DNA from: Thermosulfuriphilus ammonigenes | GTDB lineage: Bacteria > Desulfobacterota > Thermodesulfobacteria > Thermodesulfobacteriales > ST65 | Reading direction: 5' to 3' | Assembly: GCF_011207455.1 (NCBI RefSeq) | Contig: NZ_CP048877.1 | Span: 1,480,576-1,544,575, forward strand | DNA length: 64,000 nt | Part shown: one piece after another, positions 17,377-27,765 of the stretch | How the letters are laid out: each line of letters begins with the position of its first letter | Position numbering within the stretch: the stretch's first letter is position 1 | The notes under the pieces: model-generated | Database searches by the model: none | What the model was told of the DNA's origin: nothing | What the model saw: the letters and a program-made list of their open reading frames with translations, nothing else | Position numbers and translations under genes: made by a program

Positions 17377-18152
17377 TGGGAGATGGATTCCTCTTTTATT
17401 TTTTAATTTTCTGCCTGGGAGCCATCTGCGGTAGCTTTTTGAATGTCTGTATCTTTCGCTTGCCCCAAGGTCAGTCAGTGGTCAGCCCTCGATCCTTTTG
17501 CCCTTATTGCCGGCGGCCTATTGCCTGGTTTGACAATATTCCTCTTCTAAGTTTTCTCCTCCTTCGAGGACGTTCCCGTTGTTGTCGGCAGGCGATTCCT
17601 TGGCGTTATCCTCTAGTGGAGACTTTATCCGGGATTCTGGCTGTGGCCTCAGTTTACCGCTTTGGACTGACCCCTCTTGCTTTACTTTACTTTATCTTTT
17701 TAGCCGCTCTGCTGGTAATTACTTTCATTGATCTGGACCATCAGATAATTCCGGATGAGGTTAGCCTCCCGGGGATTCTAGTTGGCCTTTTGGCGGCCGC
17801 TTTAAGAACTGACTTGAGCCTTCGAGATGCCTTCCTTGGGGCCATTGTTGGGGGAGGAATTCTTTGGTTAGTAGCCGTTGGCTATCAACGCCTAACTGGT
17901 CGGGAGGGTATGGGGGGAGGAGATATCAAGCTTCTGGCCATGATCGGGGCCTTCCTTGGCTGGAGGGCCATCCCTTTTATCATTCTACTCAGCGCCTTGG
18001 TGGGTTCCCTGGTGGGAATCCTCTTTATGCTTGCTAAAGGTAAGGCCAGCGGCCGCCTGGCCATTCCCTATGGCCCCTTTCTCGCTCTGGCTGCCGTGTT
18101 GTGGGTGTTTTGGGGAGAAAAAATAATCCTTTTTTATCTGACCACATTTTAG
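17376..18152 (+). CDS. pilD: Type 4 prepilin peptidase / N-methyltransferase (PilD family)
   Basis: This multi-pass inner-membrane protein of 258 residues carries an N-terminal GSFLNVCIFRLP segment and a zinc loop with CPYC. The two catalytic aspartates lie in FIDLDHQIIPDEV and GGGDIKLLAMIG. It cleaves and methylates type IV prepilins or pseudopilins. The second half of the zinc loop reads RSRCC, so the usual third cysteine is Ser and the spacing changes. The start is the ATG at 17376, which overlaps the upstream TGA; an earlier TTG would extend it by one codon. No pilin gene is in view. Confidence 0.93.
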   Translation: MGDGFLFYFLIFCLGAICGSFLNVCIFRLPQGQSVVSPRSFCPYCRRPIAWFDNIPLLSFLLLRGRSRCCRQAIPWRYPLVETLSGILAVASVYRFGLTPLALLYFIFLAALLVITFIDLDHQIIPDEVSLPGILVGLLAAALRTDLSLRDAFLGAIVGGGILWLVAVGYQRLTGREGMGGGDIKLLAMIGAFLGWRAIPFIILLSALVGSLVGILFMLAKGKASGRLAIPYGPFLALAAVLWVFWGEKIILFYLTTF

Positions 18153-18221
18153 GTTTTCCCTTGCCAAATAGAAGGCTCTGGCCCATCATGGAAGCGAGCC
18201 TTTCCCTTTGCGGGCAGTCAG

Positions 18222-20150
18222 ATGAGACATCGATTCTTTTGGGGAGTAACTTTTCTCCTTGGCCTTATTCCTTCCTTGGTTCCGGCCATTACCCTGCGAA
18301 TGATTGGTCCCGAGGATGTTTCCGGGGCCTGGAAGGAAATTATCCACCGATTTGAGGCCCAAAACCCCGGAATCACCATTGATTATATTACTGGCCCTTG
18401 GTCAACTGACGAACGTCAAAACATCTATATTCGTTCCTTTCTGGGGGGAGAGCCCATTGAAATTGTTTATATGGATATTACCTGGACGGCTAGATTCGCC
18501 CAGAAGGGCTGGCTTATCCCTCTTGATTATTGGATAAAAATCCCCTCCGGGATTTTTATCCCTGGAGCCCTTAAGGCTGGATACTATAGGGGAAGGCTTT
18601 ATCGTCTTCCTGTCACCGCTGACGTTGGGCTTCTTTACTATAGACGTGATCTTATCCCCGATCCCCCTCGAACTTGGGCGAAGCTGCTGGAATACTGCCG
18701 GCTTAAGAAAAGACAGGCCTGTTTTGTTTTTCAGGCTATGCAGTATGAGGGCCTGACTTGCAACTTCCTGGAACACCTCTGGGGCTTTGGGGGCTCTCTC
18801 CTAAATAATCCCCAAAAGAGGCCGATGATTGAAGCCCTTTCGTTCATGAAAAGACTTGTTGATGAGGATTTGTCTCCCCGGGCCATTCTTTCTTATCAGG
18901 AACAGCAAAGCCTGGCCGCCTTTGCCCAGGGGCAAGCCCTTTTTATGCGTAATTGGCCTTATGCCTGGCAGGTTCTCAATCGGGTTGGTTCTCCTCTAAA
19001 GGGTAAAGTGGGTTTGGTCCCCCTTCCTCGACATGGAGAACGACCAGCCAGTGGCGTTCTCGGCGGGTGGGGGCTCGGTATCGCTAGAGGGACAAAAGAT
19101 CCGGAAGCCGCGGCAAGGTTTATAAAGTATGCAGTTTCCCTTGAGGCCCAAAAGATTCTTTTCAGACGCCGGGGAGAGGTCCCGGCCCGGCGCGATTTTT
19201 ATCATGATCCGAAAGTCATAAACACCTATCCTTATCTTGAGGCCGTCTATGAAGCCCTCCTTTCTGCCCGCCCCCGGCCATCTTATCCTCGATATTCCCA
19301 GATAAGTGATAGCCTTCAAAAGCATGTGAGTGCTGTTTTGGCCGGTATCGAGTCTCCAGAAGGGGCCACGGAACGAATTTTAAGGAGCCTTGAGGGAATT
19401 AAGGCTGGACAGAGGGGAGGAATTTTCAGACGCCTCATGAGGGATTATGACCTGCGGCGAACTCTTTTTAATACCCTGATTTTTACAGGCCTTTCTGTAC
19501 CTCTGGAGTTTCTTTTAGGGTTTCTAGTTGCCCTATTCATTGATAATCGCTTTCCGGGAGCCGGCCCGGTCAGGCTTGTCGTGCTTGTCCCTTGGGCCTT
19601 ACCCACCGCAGTGATGGCTATGAGCTGGCAGTGGATGTTCAATAATCCGTTTGGGGTTATCAATGATCTTCTCCTGCGGGCCGGTTTGATAGCCGCCCCT
19701 CTTGACTGGCTCTCCCACCCACAGGGGGCCATGGCGGTGGCCATTCTGGCCGATGTTTGGAAGACCACACCATTTGTGACCATCATCCTTCTGGCTGGGC
19801 TGAAGACAATCCCCACGGAGCTTAAAGAAAGCATGGTCCTGGAGGGAGCCGGTCCTTTAAGAAGGTTAATTTCCCTTACCTGGCCCCTTATTTTGCCCTT
19901 TGCCCGGGTGGCCTTGGTCTTTCGGATCCTCCAGGCTGTAGGGATCTTTGATCTTATCTGGGTGCTTACTCGAGGCGGACCGGCGGATTCCACGAAGACC
20001 ATCTGTCTTTATATCTACGATTTGGCCTTTCGTTTCGATGATCTAAAATACGCTTCCTTTCTTACCCTGATGCTTCTGATAGCCCTCATGTTAATTTCCG
20101 CCCTGGTAGTTCGTTTGACCACCCCGGCCTATGAGAGGAGAGGGGCATGA
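18222..20150 (+). CDS. ABC sugar transporter: solute-binding protein fused to MalF-type permease
   Basis: Residues 1-22 form a signal sequence. Residues 23 to about 400 resemble a family 1 extracellular sugar-binding protein (cluster D fold: YYRRDL, WGFGG, GVLGGWGLGIARGTKDP). From about 410 (RRTLFNTLIFTG) the protein continues as a binding-protein-dependent permease with an EAA-type loop (ESMVLEGAGPLRRL, about 545) and at least five membrane helices. The first permease helix seems to be missing, so the binding domain occupies the place of the first periplasmic loop, with the signal sequence acting as helix one or being removed. The next permease gene overlaps by 4 bases. The substrate is unknown; a carbohydrate or glycerol phosphate is most likely. 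Confidence 0.88.
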   Translation: MRHRFFWGVTFLLGLIPSLVPAITLRMIGPEDVSGAWKEIIHRFEAQNPGITIDYITGPWSTDERQNIYIRSFLGGEPIEIVYMDITWTARFAQKGWLIPLDYWIKIPSGIFIPGALKAGYYRGRLYRLPVTADVGLLYYRRDLIPDPPRTWAKLLEYCRLKKRQACFVFQAMQYEGLTCNFLEHLWGFGGSLLNNPQKRPMIEALSFMKRLVDEDLSPRAILSYQEQQSLAAFAQGQALFMRNWPYAWQVLNRVGSPLKGKVGLVPLPRHGERPASGVLGGWGLGIARGTKDPEAAARFIKYAVSLEAQKILFRRRGEVPARRDFYHDPKVINTYPYLEAVYEALLSARPRPSYPRYSQISDSLQKHVSAVLAGIESPEGATERILRSLEGIKAGQRGGIFRRLMRDYDLRRTLFNTLIFTGLSVPLEFLLGFLVALFIDNRFPGAGPVRLVVLVPWALPTAVMAMSWQWMFNNPFGVINDLLLRAGLIAAPLDWLSHPQGAMAVAILADVWKTTPFVTIILLAGLKTIPTELKESMVLEGAGPLRRLISLTWPLILPFARVALVFRILQAVGIFDLIWVLTRGGPADSTKTICLYIYDLAFRFDDLKYASFLTLMLLIALMLISALVVRLTTPAYERRGA

Positions 20151-20968
20151 GACAACTACCCCTGATTGTTATCGCTGGAGTTATCATTCTTTTTAGCCTC
20201 TTTCCCTTTTACTGGACAGTTGTCACCGCCATCAAACCACCGGAAGCTGTTTTTGAACTCCCTCCTACCTACTGGCCCCGGCAGTGGTCTCTGGAGAACT
20301 TTGAGAAGGTCTTTATAAAGCGTCCCTTTGGGCGCTATGTGGCCAATAGTATCTTGGTAGCCACAGGAGCCACCGGGCTTTGCCTGACGGGGGCCTCCAT
20401 TCTGGCTGCCTATTTGCGGAGGCTCTCTGTTGTCCGGGCCCTTTGGCTTCAGCGTTGGCTTCTAGTCTTGGCCATTATTCCGCCTACCGTCCTGGTAATT
20501 CCTATCTTCTGGGTTATCCATTCCTTGGGGCTTATTAATCATCCTTTAGGTCTTGTTTTGAGTTACACGATCCTTAACCTGCCATTTGCCGTCTGGATTC
20601 TCTATGCTGGTTTTTCTCGTATTCCTCGAGAATTAGACGAGGCGGCCAGGGTAGATGGCCTTTCCTTCTGGGAGATTCTTTGGTATGTGCTCCTTCCCCT
20701 TGGTCGTCCCTCTTTGGCCGTCTGTGCGGCTCTGGTCTTCATCTTTTGCTGGAACGAATTCCTTATTGCCCTCACCCTTATGCCTGATGAGAAACACTAT
20801 ACTGTCCCTGTAGGGGTGGCTATGCTCAGCGGCTCTTCTGTCTATGAGATCCCCTGGGGGGAGATAAACGCCGCTGTCACGATAACCACCCTGCCGGTTA
20901 TCCTTATGGTGGTTCTCCTTAAACGCTGGATCCTGGAGGGTCTAACCTCTGGGGCCATAAAGGGTTAA
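20147..20968 (+). CDS. ABC sugar transporter permease, MalG type
   Basis: This 273-residue inner-membrane permease has six predicted helices and the conserved cytoplasmic EAA loop, read as ELDEAARVDGLSFWEILWYVLLP (positions about 163-185). It contacts the ATPase through that loop. It is the second permease half of the importer begun by the upstream fusion gene. Start and upstream stop overlap as ATGA, and the ATPase gene begins 3 bases after this gene ends. Confidence 0.93.
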   Translation: MRQLPLIVIAGVIILFSLFPFYWTVVTAIKPPEAVFELPPTYWPRQWSLENFEKVFIKRPFGRYVANSILVATGATGLCLTGASILAAYLRRLSVVRALWLQRWLLVLAIIPPTVLVIPIFWVIHSLGLINHPLGLVLSYTILNLPFAVWILYAGFSRIPRELDEAARVDGLSFWEILWYVLLPLGRPSLAVCAALVFIFCWNEFLIALTLMPDEKHYTVPVGVAMLSGSSVYEIPWGEINAAVTITTLPVILMVVLLKRWILEGLTSGAIKG

Positions 20969-20971
20969 AGG

Positions 20972-22029
20972 ATGGCTTCTGTTCGTCTAGAAGGGGTAAG
21001 CAAGATCTATCCCCGTCAGGTAAGGGCCCTGGTGGAGGTAGATCTTTTGGTCCCTGAGAGGAGCTTCCTGACCATTCTTGGCCCCTCTGGCTGTGGTAAA
21101 ACCACCCTCCTTAGGGTAATAGCCGGTCTGGAGCAAGTTTCTTCCGGAAAGATCCATATTGATTCCCGTCTGGTCAACGAACTCCCTCCAGCCCGGCGAG
21201 ATGTGGCCATGGTTTTCCAAAATTACGCCCTTTATCCCCATTTTCGGGTTTATAAAAATATCGCCTTTGGCCTGAAGATGAGGGGCCTTCCCCGGGAAGA
21301 GAGATTCACCGTCGGGTCCTCTGGGTGGCCGAGCTTTTGGGCCTGTCTCGGCTTCTTGAGCGCTTTCCCCGGGAGCTTTCGGGGGGAGAACAACAGCGGG
21401 TAGCCCTGGCCCGGGCCTTGGTAAAAGAGCCAAAGGTCTTTCTTCTGGATGAACCCCTTAGCAATCTTGATGTTCAGATAAGGGAGCAGACCAGGGCGGA
21501 AATGAAAAGGATATTTGATTCCCTTTCCGCTACAGTCATCTATGTTACCCATGATCAGCTTGAAGCCCTCAGCCTCTCAGACCTGATCGTAGTTATGAAA
21601 GACGGACAGATAAGGCAGATTGGCTCCCCGGAGGCCATCTATCATGATCCTCAGGAGCTGTTTGTGGCCGACTTTGTGGGGACCCACCGAATAAATCTTA
21701 TCCCGGGTTATCTGGCCGAAGGTTTGTTCCGGAGCCCACCGGCAGACCTCTCTTTTGCCCTCCCCCTTGAGTGGCGAGGGGAGGTGATTCTTGGTCTTCG
21801 TCCCGAGGCCCTGAAAATCGGCAGGGGAGAGATTCTATTTACAGCTCAGGTGGGGCGTCTTGAGATGATGGGGGCTGAGACTCTTATTCACAGCCGCCGG
21901 GGAGCCCTTGAGCTTCGGAGCCTATTTTTTGGCCGGCCGGAGCTTAAAGCCGGTGATCAGATCACCTTAGGGTTTTCTCCCCGGGAGCTTCTTGTCTTTG
22001 AGGCCAGTAGCGGAAAGAGACTGCATTAG
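20972..22029 (+). pseudogene. ABC transporter ATPase, UgpC/MalK type, interrupted by a frameshift
   Basis: The first frame (20972 to about 21301) encodes Walker A GPSGCGKTT, the Q-loop FQNYALYPH and on to LPREE. The second frame continues it exactly from about 21304 (IHRRVLWVAELLG), with LSGGEQQRVALARAL, Walker B FLLDEP, the H-loop THDQ and a C-terminal TOBE-like domain. At 21297-21304 an AG repeat has one extra unit; removing two bases would give an intact protein of about 350 residues. As written, ribosomes stop at 21401-21403. A GTG at 21325 could start the second half, but two separate halves are unlikely to work. It may be a real mutation, slippage-prone switching or an assembly error. 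Confidence 0.85.
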
Positions 22030-22826
22030 ACAACGGCCGCCGTCCAAAGGCTGAGGGAGTTTTTCAGGGAAACAGCTAGTTCGTGTTTTAAGCCATCATA
22101 GGCCAGAGCTACAGGTTCATGGGGACAGTGGGTGGCCAGATAGGTCTCAATGAGGAGGGCCGGCCAGTTGTTGTGAGAAATATGAGTAAGGAAGACCTCC
22201 TCGGCCAAAGAAAGGCCTAAAGAGATGGCCTCCTCAAGATTATTGTGGTTGGCCGCTGACACCTCCGGTGCATAGGTGGCATCTACTAAGGCCAGAGTGG
22301 CTTTTTTCTCAAAAAGGCTAAGGCTTTCGGGAGGGCAGCCCTTGGTGTCCCAAAGAATGGCTAAACGGTGGTCGGTTTCCTCCTCCCGGAGTAGATACCC
22401 ATAGGTGGGAAAGCCGGCATGATTTAAAGGAAAGGGGGTGATCTCTAGCCCCGCCAGTCTGAAAGCTTCAAAAGGACGAGGCGATTTGAGCGTTCCTCTT
22501 GGGGCTATTACAGCTTTGGCCAGTGGAGAGGTTGGGGCTACTATGGGTAGAGGGGCTTGATGCCAGCTTAGACGGGCCAGGCCGCTGAAGTGATCGGCAT
22601 GCCAATGAGTGAGAAGAACTCCACCTAAGGGAAGGCCATCTATCAAGGGGGTTACGTCCATCCCGGCGTCTACTAAGAGGGCCTTCCCTCTCTCCGTAAA
22701 GACAAGCAAGGCACTTGGTTGACGTCTAAATACGGTCTGCCTTCGGGCCTCCTCACAGCTGGGGCAGTGGCAACCAGGACAGGGGATCCCTTCCGAACCT
22801 GATGTCCCTAGGAAGAAGATCTTCAT
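22026..22826 (-). CDS. MBL-fold hydrolase, PhnP-like
   Basis: This 266-residue metallo-beta-lactamase-fold protein has HWHADH as the metal motif (about residues 78-83). A PhnP-type N-terminus (GTSGSEGIPCPGCHCPSC) supplies a cluster of four cysteines for a structural zinc. PhnP cleaves the cyclic phosphate of phosphoribosyl 1,2-cyclic phosphate; relatives act on other phosphodiesters. No phosphonate genes are present, so the substrate is open. Its end overlaps the convergent ATPase frame by 4 bases. Confidence 0.85.
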   Translation of the reverse strand: MKIFFLGTSGSEGIPCPGCHCPSCEEARRQTVFRRQPSALLVFTERGKALLVDAGMDVTPLIDGLPLGGVLLTHWHADHFSGLARLSWHQAPLPIVAPTSPLAKAVIAPRGTLKSPRPFEAFRLAGLEITPFPLNHAGFPTYGYLLREEETDHRLAILWDTKGCPPESLSLFEKKATLALVDATYAPEVSAANHNNLEEAISLGLSLAEEVFLTHISHNNWPALLIETYLATHCPHEPVALAYDGLKHELAVSLKNSLSLWTAAVV

Positions 22827-22930
22827 CCTTTCCTCCTTGGCCGGCTACTTTAGGTCTCTCCAGCCCCAAGGACAAGTAAAAAATTTTGAAGATTATGTTA
22901 AAATATTCCTAAAATCTTCTAGGAAGGCAT

Positions 22931-23785
22931 ATGGAGACAGTAACTGTAGAAGGTGTAACCCTGTATCTTTCTCATCCTGATGAACTCTCCTTTCACTGGG
23001 TAGGGCAGGAGGATCTCCTTCTCCAGGTGCTGGCGGCCTGGATGTTGGTCTCCCCGGAAGACATACCCCTTAATCCCCGGCTGGTGGGACGCCCTGGCGT
23101 GGGTAAAACCACCTTGGCTTATGCCGCTGCCAGGCGGCTGGGGCGAGAGGTCTATATCTTTCAGGCTACAGCGGATACACGGCCGGAGGATCTTCTGGTA
23201 ACCCCTGTGATCTCCGAAGCGGGCAAAATTCGCTATATGGCCAGTCCTATTGTTACGGCTATGATTCGGGGAGCGGTGGCTATTATTGATGAAGCCAATC
23301 GAATGAGTGAAAAGAGCTGGGCCTCTCTGGCCCCTCTTCTCGATGCCCGACGCTACGTGGAATCTATCGTCGCCGGGGTGAAGATAAAGGCCCATCCTGA
23401 CTTTCGTCTTTGTGTAACCATGAATGAAGATGCCTCCACTTTTGAGGTACCAGAATACATCCACTCTCGGTTAAAACCGATCATCCATGTGGATTTCCCT
23501 GAGCCGGAGGAGGAGTTGGCTATTTTAAAGAGTAATCTTCCTTTTGCTGAGGAGGATATACTCAAGTACGTGGTTAACTTTCTTCAGGCCGCTCATCGAG
23601 CCGGAGAACCCTATAGTGTTCGGGATGGTATAAATATCGCTCGTTATGCCCTTAAGTGTCTCTCTGCTGGGGTGGAGAGAGATCAGACCATGGCTGTCAA
23701 GATGGCTATCGACCAGATTCTTGGCCGGGCAGCCTTTGTCTATCTTCCCGGAACCGAAGGACCGAGGTTGACTCCGGTTGATTAA
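22931..23785 (+). CDS. MoxR-family AAA+ ATPase
   Basis: This 284-residue protein has Walker A GRPGVGKTT at 53-61, Walker B AIIDEAN with Asp120/Glu121, a sensor-like VTMNED segment and an arginine finger region near PEYIHSRLKP. It belongs to the MoxR/AAA_5 group, whose members act as chaperones usually encoded next to a VWA-domain partner. Here the partner gene starts 2 bases downstream and has no obvious VWA domain. Start ATG at 22931 with AGGAAGG upstream. See the next entry for the likely partner. Confidence 0.85.
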   Translation: METVTVEGVTLYLSHPDELSFHWVGQEDLLLQVLAAWMLVSPEDIPLNPRLVGRPGVGKTTLAYAAARRLGREVYIFQATADTRPEDLLVTPVISEAGKIRYMASPIVTAMIRGAVAIIDEANRMSEKSWASLAPLLDARRYVESIVAGVKIKAHPDFRLCVTMNEDASTFEVPEYIHSRLKPIIHVDFPEPEEELAILKSNLPFAEEDILKYVVNFLQAAHRAGEPYSVRDGINIARYALKCLSAGVERDQTMAVKMAIDQILGRAAFVYLPGTEGPRLTPVD

Positions 23786-23787
23786 AA

Positions 23788-25587
23788 ATGCTGGTCAAGA
23801 AAATAGGTTCCTCTGAGATTACCATCCTGCCGGCCTTACACGGCAATTTAGAGTTTGCCTGGGTGGTTGGCCGGCGCCTTCGGGATCTTGCCCCGGAGGC
23901 TATCGCCGTGGAGTTCCCACCAACTCTTAAAGATAAGATTATCCGGGCGGTGAAGCGTCTTCCCTTTCTTTCCGTGGTTACCTATGAGAATTCTCAGGGC
24001 CAGATAGTCTATCTTCTTGTCGAACCCTGCGATCCCTTTATTGAGGCTGTCCGTACGGCCCTGGAGCGGGAGATCCCCGTCTTTTTTATCGATCGTGATA
24101 CCGAAGGATACCCTGATCTGAGGGATCCTGTTCCCGACCCCTATGCCCTGGGGCGCATAGGTTATGACGGTTTTTGTTGGGCCCTGATAGAGAGAGGATT
24201 TGAGCGTACGGCTGAGGATGAACTCCGGGAAAAAACGATGGCCTACCATCTGAAGGAGCTGGCCAAAGACTTTAAAAAGGTGGCCTTTGTCTGCGGCCTG
24301 GCCCACGCCAAAGCGGTTTATGGGCTCCTTAATGATAACCTGGCCCACCCCTTGGAGCGTTTGAGACGGCAGGGAGTCAGGCTCTATTCGCTAGATCGCC
24401 TCTCGGCTCGGGAGGTGCTCTCGGAGCCGGCCTTTATCCAGGCCGCCTATGAGAGGGCGAGGGAAACAGAGTCTCGAGTTTTTCTTGATCGTCTGGAGCT
24501 TTATGATCGCCTCCTTGAGGCCGGCAGAAAGAGACATCTGAGGGTAAATAAAGAGAGATTGTCACTTCACAGCCTCCAGGTGCTTTCTCAGTTTGCCCGA
24601 AACTATGCTCTAGTTTCTGGTCGGCTAACACCGGATCTCTATCAGCTTTTGGTGGCCTGCCGGGGGGCTGCCGGGGATGATTTTGCCTGGGAGGTCTTTC
24701 AAGAGGCCACGGAGTATCCCTTTTTCCCGGAGAAAGACGACCTTGTTCCTCTTCGGATCACCCTTGATGACCTTGATCGGGCCGGGAAAAGAATCCGCTT
24801 TTTCCGGCGCCTTAGAGGACGCCGGCATCTTTCTCCTGTTCGGCGTCCCAGGGAGAGGGTTCCGGGAGAGTGGAAGCGGAGTTTTACCGGCGTGAATATC
24901 TGTTCTTTCCCTCCAGAAGATATAGTCGTGGAGGGCTTTGGACGTCGGCTTCGCCAACAGGCCCTCCACATTCTTAGTGAGGACCGCCGTCTGGTGGAAC
25001 CTTTTACCGTCTCTATGAGAGACGGACTCGATCTCCGGGAGACGATTCGTAACTTCTATCAAGATCGTCTCTATGTCTATGAAAGGCCGACCCTTCAAGG
25101 GAAGGTGGGCTCGGTAGTGGTCATCTTTGACCCCGATGAGAAGACCCCCGAGGCCTTTCCCTGGCGGCTTACCTGGCTCGGAGAGCATGATCAGGAGTCG
25201 GACATGGCCTTTTATGCTACACCAGCAGGTGAGGTGGTGGTCGGTCCGGGGATTTCTCGGTGTCATTATGGAGGCTTCATGCTTACCTACCCGCCCCAAC
25301 GGGTTTACCCTGATATCTGGGAGGATCCCTATTTTGACATCGCCCGGGACAAACCGGAACGTCTCCTCTTGGCAGCCATCGACTACAGTTTGGAAAAGTT
25401 TATTGTCTATATTGCTCGCCGGCCTCCCTCCGAACGAGCTAAGTCTTTTGCCCGAAGACTTGGCAGGCAGGTAGTCTATTTTCCCCTCGGACAGTTCTCA
25501 CCTTCGTTCCTGAAGAAAATCCGGACCTTTCACGTTCTGGATGGCCATCATGTTCGTCTCTATGCCCACAGGTATATAGATCACTAA
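23788..25587 (+). CDS. Unknown protein with TraB-like N-terminal domain, partner of MoxR
   Basis: The 599-residue product has no signal peptide or membrane helix. Residues 1-200 look like the TraB/Tiki or DUF5682 group: a His in LPALHGN (His18), then the [12 protein letters not shown] pattern and a second His in VCGLAHAKA (His173). The two histidines sit in the places where TraB-like proteins keep GxxH motifs. The remaining 400 residues are rich in Arg and aromatic residues and match nothing I know. The gene is 2 bases after the MoxR gene and overlaps uvrB's end by 4 bases. DUF5682 genes elsewhere occur with MoxR and VWA genes; that analogy is family knowledge, and the assignment here is inference. 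Confidence 0.6.
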   Translation: MLVKKIGSSEITILPALHGNLEFAWVVGRRLRDLAPEAIAVEFPPTLKDKIIRAVKRLPFLSVVTYENSQGQIVYLLVEPCDPFIEAVRTALEREIPVFFIDRDTEGYPDLRDPVPDPYALGRIGYDGFCWALIERGFERTAEDELREKTMAYHLKELAKDFKKVAFVCGLAHAKAVYGLLNDNLAHPLERLRRQGVRLYSLDRLSAREVLSEPAFIQAAYERARETESRVFLDRLELYDRLLEAGRKRHLRVNKERLSLHSLQVLSQFARNYALVSGRLTPDLYQLLVACRGAAGDDFAWEVFQEATEYPFFPEKDDLVPLRITLDDLDRAGKRIRFFRRLRGRRHLSPVRRPRERVPGEWKRSFTGVNICSFPPEDIVVEGFGRRLRQQALHILSEDRRLVEPFTVSMRDGLDLRETIRNFYQDRLYVYERPTLQGKVGSVVVIFDPDEKTPEAFPWRLTWLGEHDQESDMAFYATPAGEVVVGPGISRCHYGGFMLTYPPQRVYPDIWEDPYFDIARDKPERLLLAAIDYSLEKFIVYIARRPPSERAKSFARRLGRQVVYFPLGQFSPSFLKKIRTFHVLDGHHVRLYAHRYIDH

Positions 25588-27635
25588 GCCTCGGCAGCCT
25601 CCACAAGAAGCTCCTTGAGGCGAAAGAGCCGATCCCGCAGACGGGCAGCTTCCTCAAATTCCATTCGCTGGGCCGCTTGACGCATGTCTTTTTCTGTCTG
25701 GGCGATGGCTTTCTTAAGTTGAGCCAAGTCTTTGAACTCTTCAGCCTCCTCAGGGAGAAGCTTGGTAAGGTCCAGGTAATCTGTTTCTTCCAGGCTAGCC
25801 AGGGCATCTTCTACCGGTCGAACTACCGTTTGCGGGGTGATTCCGTGGCGGCGGTTATATTCTTCTTGGATCTGGCGGCGTCGTTTTGTTTCGGCGATAG
25901 CTCGGGCCATAGAAGGTGTAACCTCATTGGCGTAAAGAATTACTGTTCCGTTAACATTACGGGCCGCCCGTCCGGCTACCTGAATAAGGGAGCGTTCGGA
26001 GCGGAGAAAACCCTCCTTGTCGGCATCCAGGACAGCCACCAGGGAAACCTCGGGGATATCTAACCCCTCCCGGAGAAGATTGATGCCTACCAAGACATCA
26101 AAGTGGCCTTTCCTCAAATCCCGAATGATCCGGGCCCGCTCCAAGGTTTTAATGTCGGAGTGGAGATAGCGGACTCTAAGGCCCAGATTAGCGTAATATT
26201 CCGTGAGCTCTTCAGCCATTTGTTTGGTAAGAGTGGTCACCAAAACTCGCTCTCCCCGAGCTACCCTTTTTTTGATCTCGGCCCAAAGGTCATCGACTTG
26301 GTTGTCTGCCGGACGAACTTCGATCTTGGGGTCCATAAGGCCTGTGGGCCGGATGATCTGTTCCACGACATAAGGCCCCGCCGTCCGAAGTTCATAATCT
26401 CCGGGAGTGGCTGAGACGTAGATTGCCTGATTGACTCGGGCCTCAAATTCCTCAAAGGTAAGAGGTCGATTATCTAAGGCGGAAGGCAATCGAAAGCCAT
26501 ATTCCACCAAGGTTTCCTTCCGGGAGCGATCTCCCCGGTACATCGCCTGAAGTTGAGGAATGGTGATATGGCTTTCGTCAACAAAGATAAGATAGTCATC
26601 AGGAAAGTAATCCAGCAAGGTATAGGGTGGCTCTCCAGGGCGGCGTCCGTCTAGGTGTCGAGAGTAGTTTTCTATGCCATGACAGAATCCAATCTCCTCG
26701 AGCATTTCTAGGTCAAACATTGTTCGCCGAAGAAGTCTCTTGGCCTCTGCCTCCCTCCCCTGCTCCATGAACCAGGCTACTCGTTCATTGAGCTCGGCTT
26801 TGATAGAGGCGATAGCCCGTTGTAGCCGATCCGCAGAGGTTACATAGTGTGAACCGGGGTAGATGACCACCTCTTTGAGGCTCTTAAGAGGGCGTCCCCT
26901 TAAAGGATCGATGACTTTAATGGCCTCTATTTCATCTCCAAAGAGTTCTATCCGGATAGCCCGGCGCTCTTCTGAAGCAGGGAAGATTTCTATTATGTCT
27001 CCCCGGACCCTAAAAGTCCCTCGAGAAAAAGAATAGTCATTTCGTTCGTAGTGCATGGTTACCAGGCGGCGGATTATCTGATCTCGCGGACGCTCCTCTC
27101 CTGCCCGAAGATATAGGTGCATTCTGGAGTATTCCTCGGGGGATCCGAGGCCGTAGATACAGGAGACCGAGGCAACGATGATCACATCTCGACGCGATAG
27201 AAGGGCTGAGGTGGCCGAGTGGCGCAGACGATCGATCAGTTCGTTGATTGAGGCATCCTTTTCAATGTAGGTATCCGTCTGGGGAATATAGGCCTCCGGT
27301 TGATAATAATCGTAGTAAGAAACAAAATATTCCACGGCGTTTTCTGGGAAGAGTTGGCGAAATTCGTTGTAAAGTTGGGCGGCCAGGGTTTTGTTGGGAG
27401 CGATGATTAATGTAGGACGGCCCAGTTGGGCGATAACGTTGGCCATAGTAAAAGTCTTTCCACTTCCTGTAACCCCCAGAAGGACAGCGTGCTTGATCCC
27501 TTCCCTGAGCCAAGAGACCAGAGTGGCAATAGCCTTTGGTTGATCTCCCCGCGGACGGTGAGAAGAGACCAGCTTAAATGGTGAATCTGATTTAGAGATT
27601 AAATTTTTTTCTTGAGGAAGAATTTCTTTTCCCAT
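25584..27635 (-). CDS. uvrB: Excinuclease ABC subunit B, UvrB
   Basis: The protein shows Walker A (GVTGSGKTF), the damage-verifying beta-hairpin around [21 protein letters not shown], helicase motifs including VDESH and the QVAGRAARN motif VI, and a C-terminal UvrB/UvrC interaction domain. UvrB verifies DNA lesions with UvrA and recruits UvrC. The ATG at 27635 gives 683 residues, close to the normal length. Upstream ATG (27680) and TTG (27719) starts in the same frame exist, and none has a clear ribosome site. The uvrB leader faces the sigma-54-type PilZ promoter. Confidence 0.96.
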   Translation of the reverse strand: MGKEILPQEKNLISKSDSPFKLVSSHRPRGDQPKAIATLVSWLREGIKHAVLLGVTGSGKTFTMANVIAQLGRPTLIIAPNKTLAAQLYNEFRQLFPENAVEYFVSYYDYYQPEAYIPQTDTYIEKDASINELIDRLRHSATSALLSRRDVIIVASVSCIYGLGSPEEYSRMHLYLRAGEERPRDQIIRRLVTMHYERNDYSFSRGTFRVRGDIIEIFPASEERRAIRIELFGDEIEAIKVIDPLRGRPLKSLKEVVIYPGSHYVTSADRLQRAIASIKAELNERVAWFMEQGREAEAKRLLRRTMFDLEMLEEIGFCHGIENYSRHLDGRRPGEPPYTLLDYFPDDYLIFVDESHITIPQLQAMYRGDRSRKETLVEYGFRLPSALDNRPLTFEEFEARVNQAIYVSATPGDYELRTAGPYVVEQIIRPTGLMDPKIEVRPADNQVDDLWAEIKKRVARGERVLVTTLTKQMAEELTEYYANLGLRVRYLHSDIKTLERARIIRDLRKGHFDVLVGINLLREGLDIPEVSLVAVLDADKEGFLRSERSLIQVAGRAARNVNGTVILYANEVTPSMARAIAETKRRRQIQEEYNRRHGITPQTVVRPVEDALASLEETDYLDLTKLLPEEAEEFKDLAQLKKAIAQTEKDMRQAAQRMEFEEAARLRDRLFRLKELLVEAAEA

Positions 27636-27713
27636 AATTTTTTGAATCAAAGTAAAATTTTTCCTCTCAGAGTCGTCCATTAAAAAATATACACCAATTC
27701 TTACCAAAGAAAC

Positions 27714-27730
27714 TGGCAATCTTTTTGCTT
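27714..27730 (+). promoter_or_regulatory. Sigma-54-type (-24/-12) promoter for PilZ gene
   Basis: TGGCAA at 27714-27719, five bases, then TTGCTT at 27725-27730 matches the sigma-54 consensus with exact spacing. Transcription would start near 27741, about 25 bases before the PilZ ATG and just ahead of its GGGGGAGG ribosome site. Confidence 0.65.
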
Positions 27731-27765
27731 AAAGTAGAAAAAAAGATCCAGGGGGAGGCAGAATT

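Noticed and set aside
24625..25299. 224-codon minus-strand frame in the TraB-like gene
   Set aside because: The plus-strand gene is continuous, has a good start and tight linkage to the MoxR gene; the antisense frame shows nothing.
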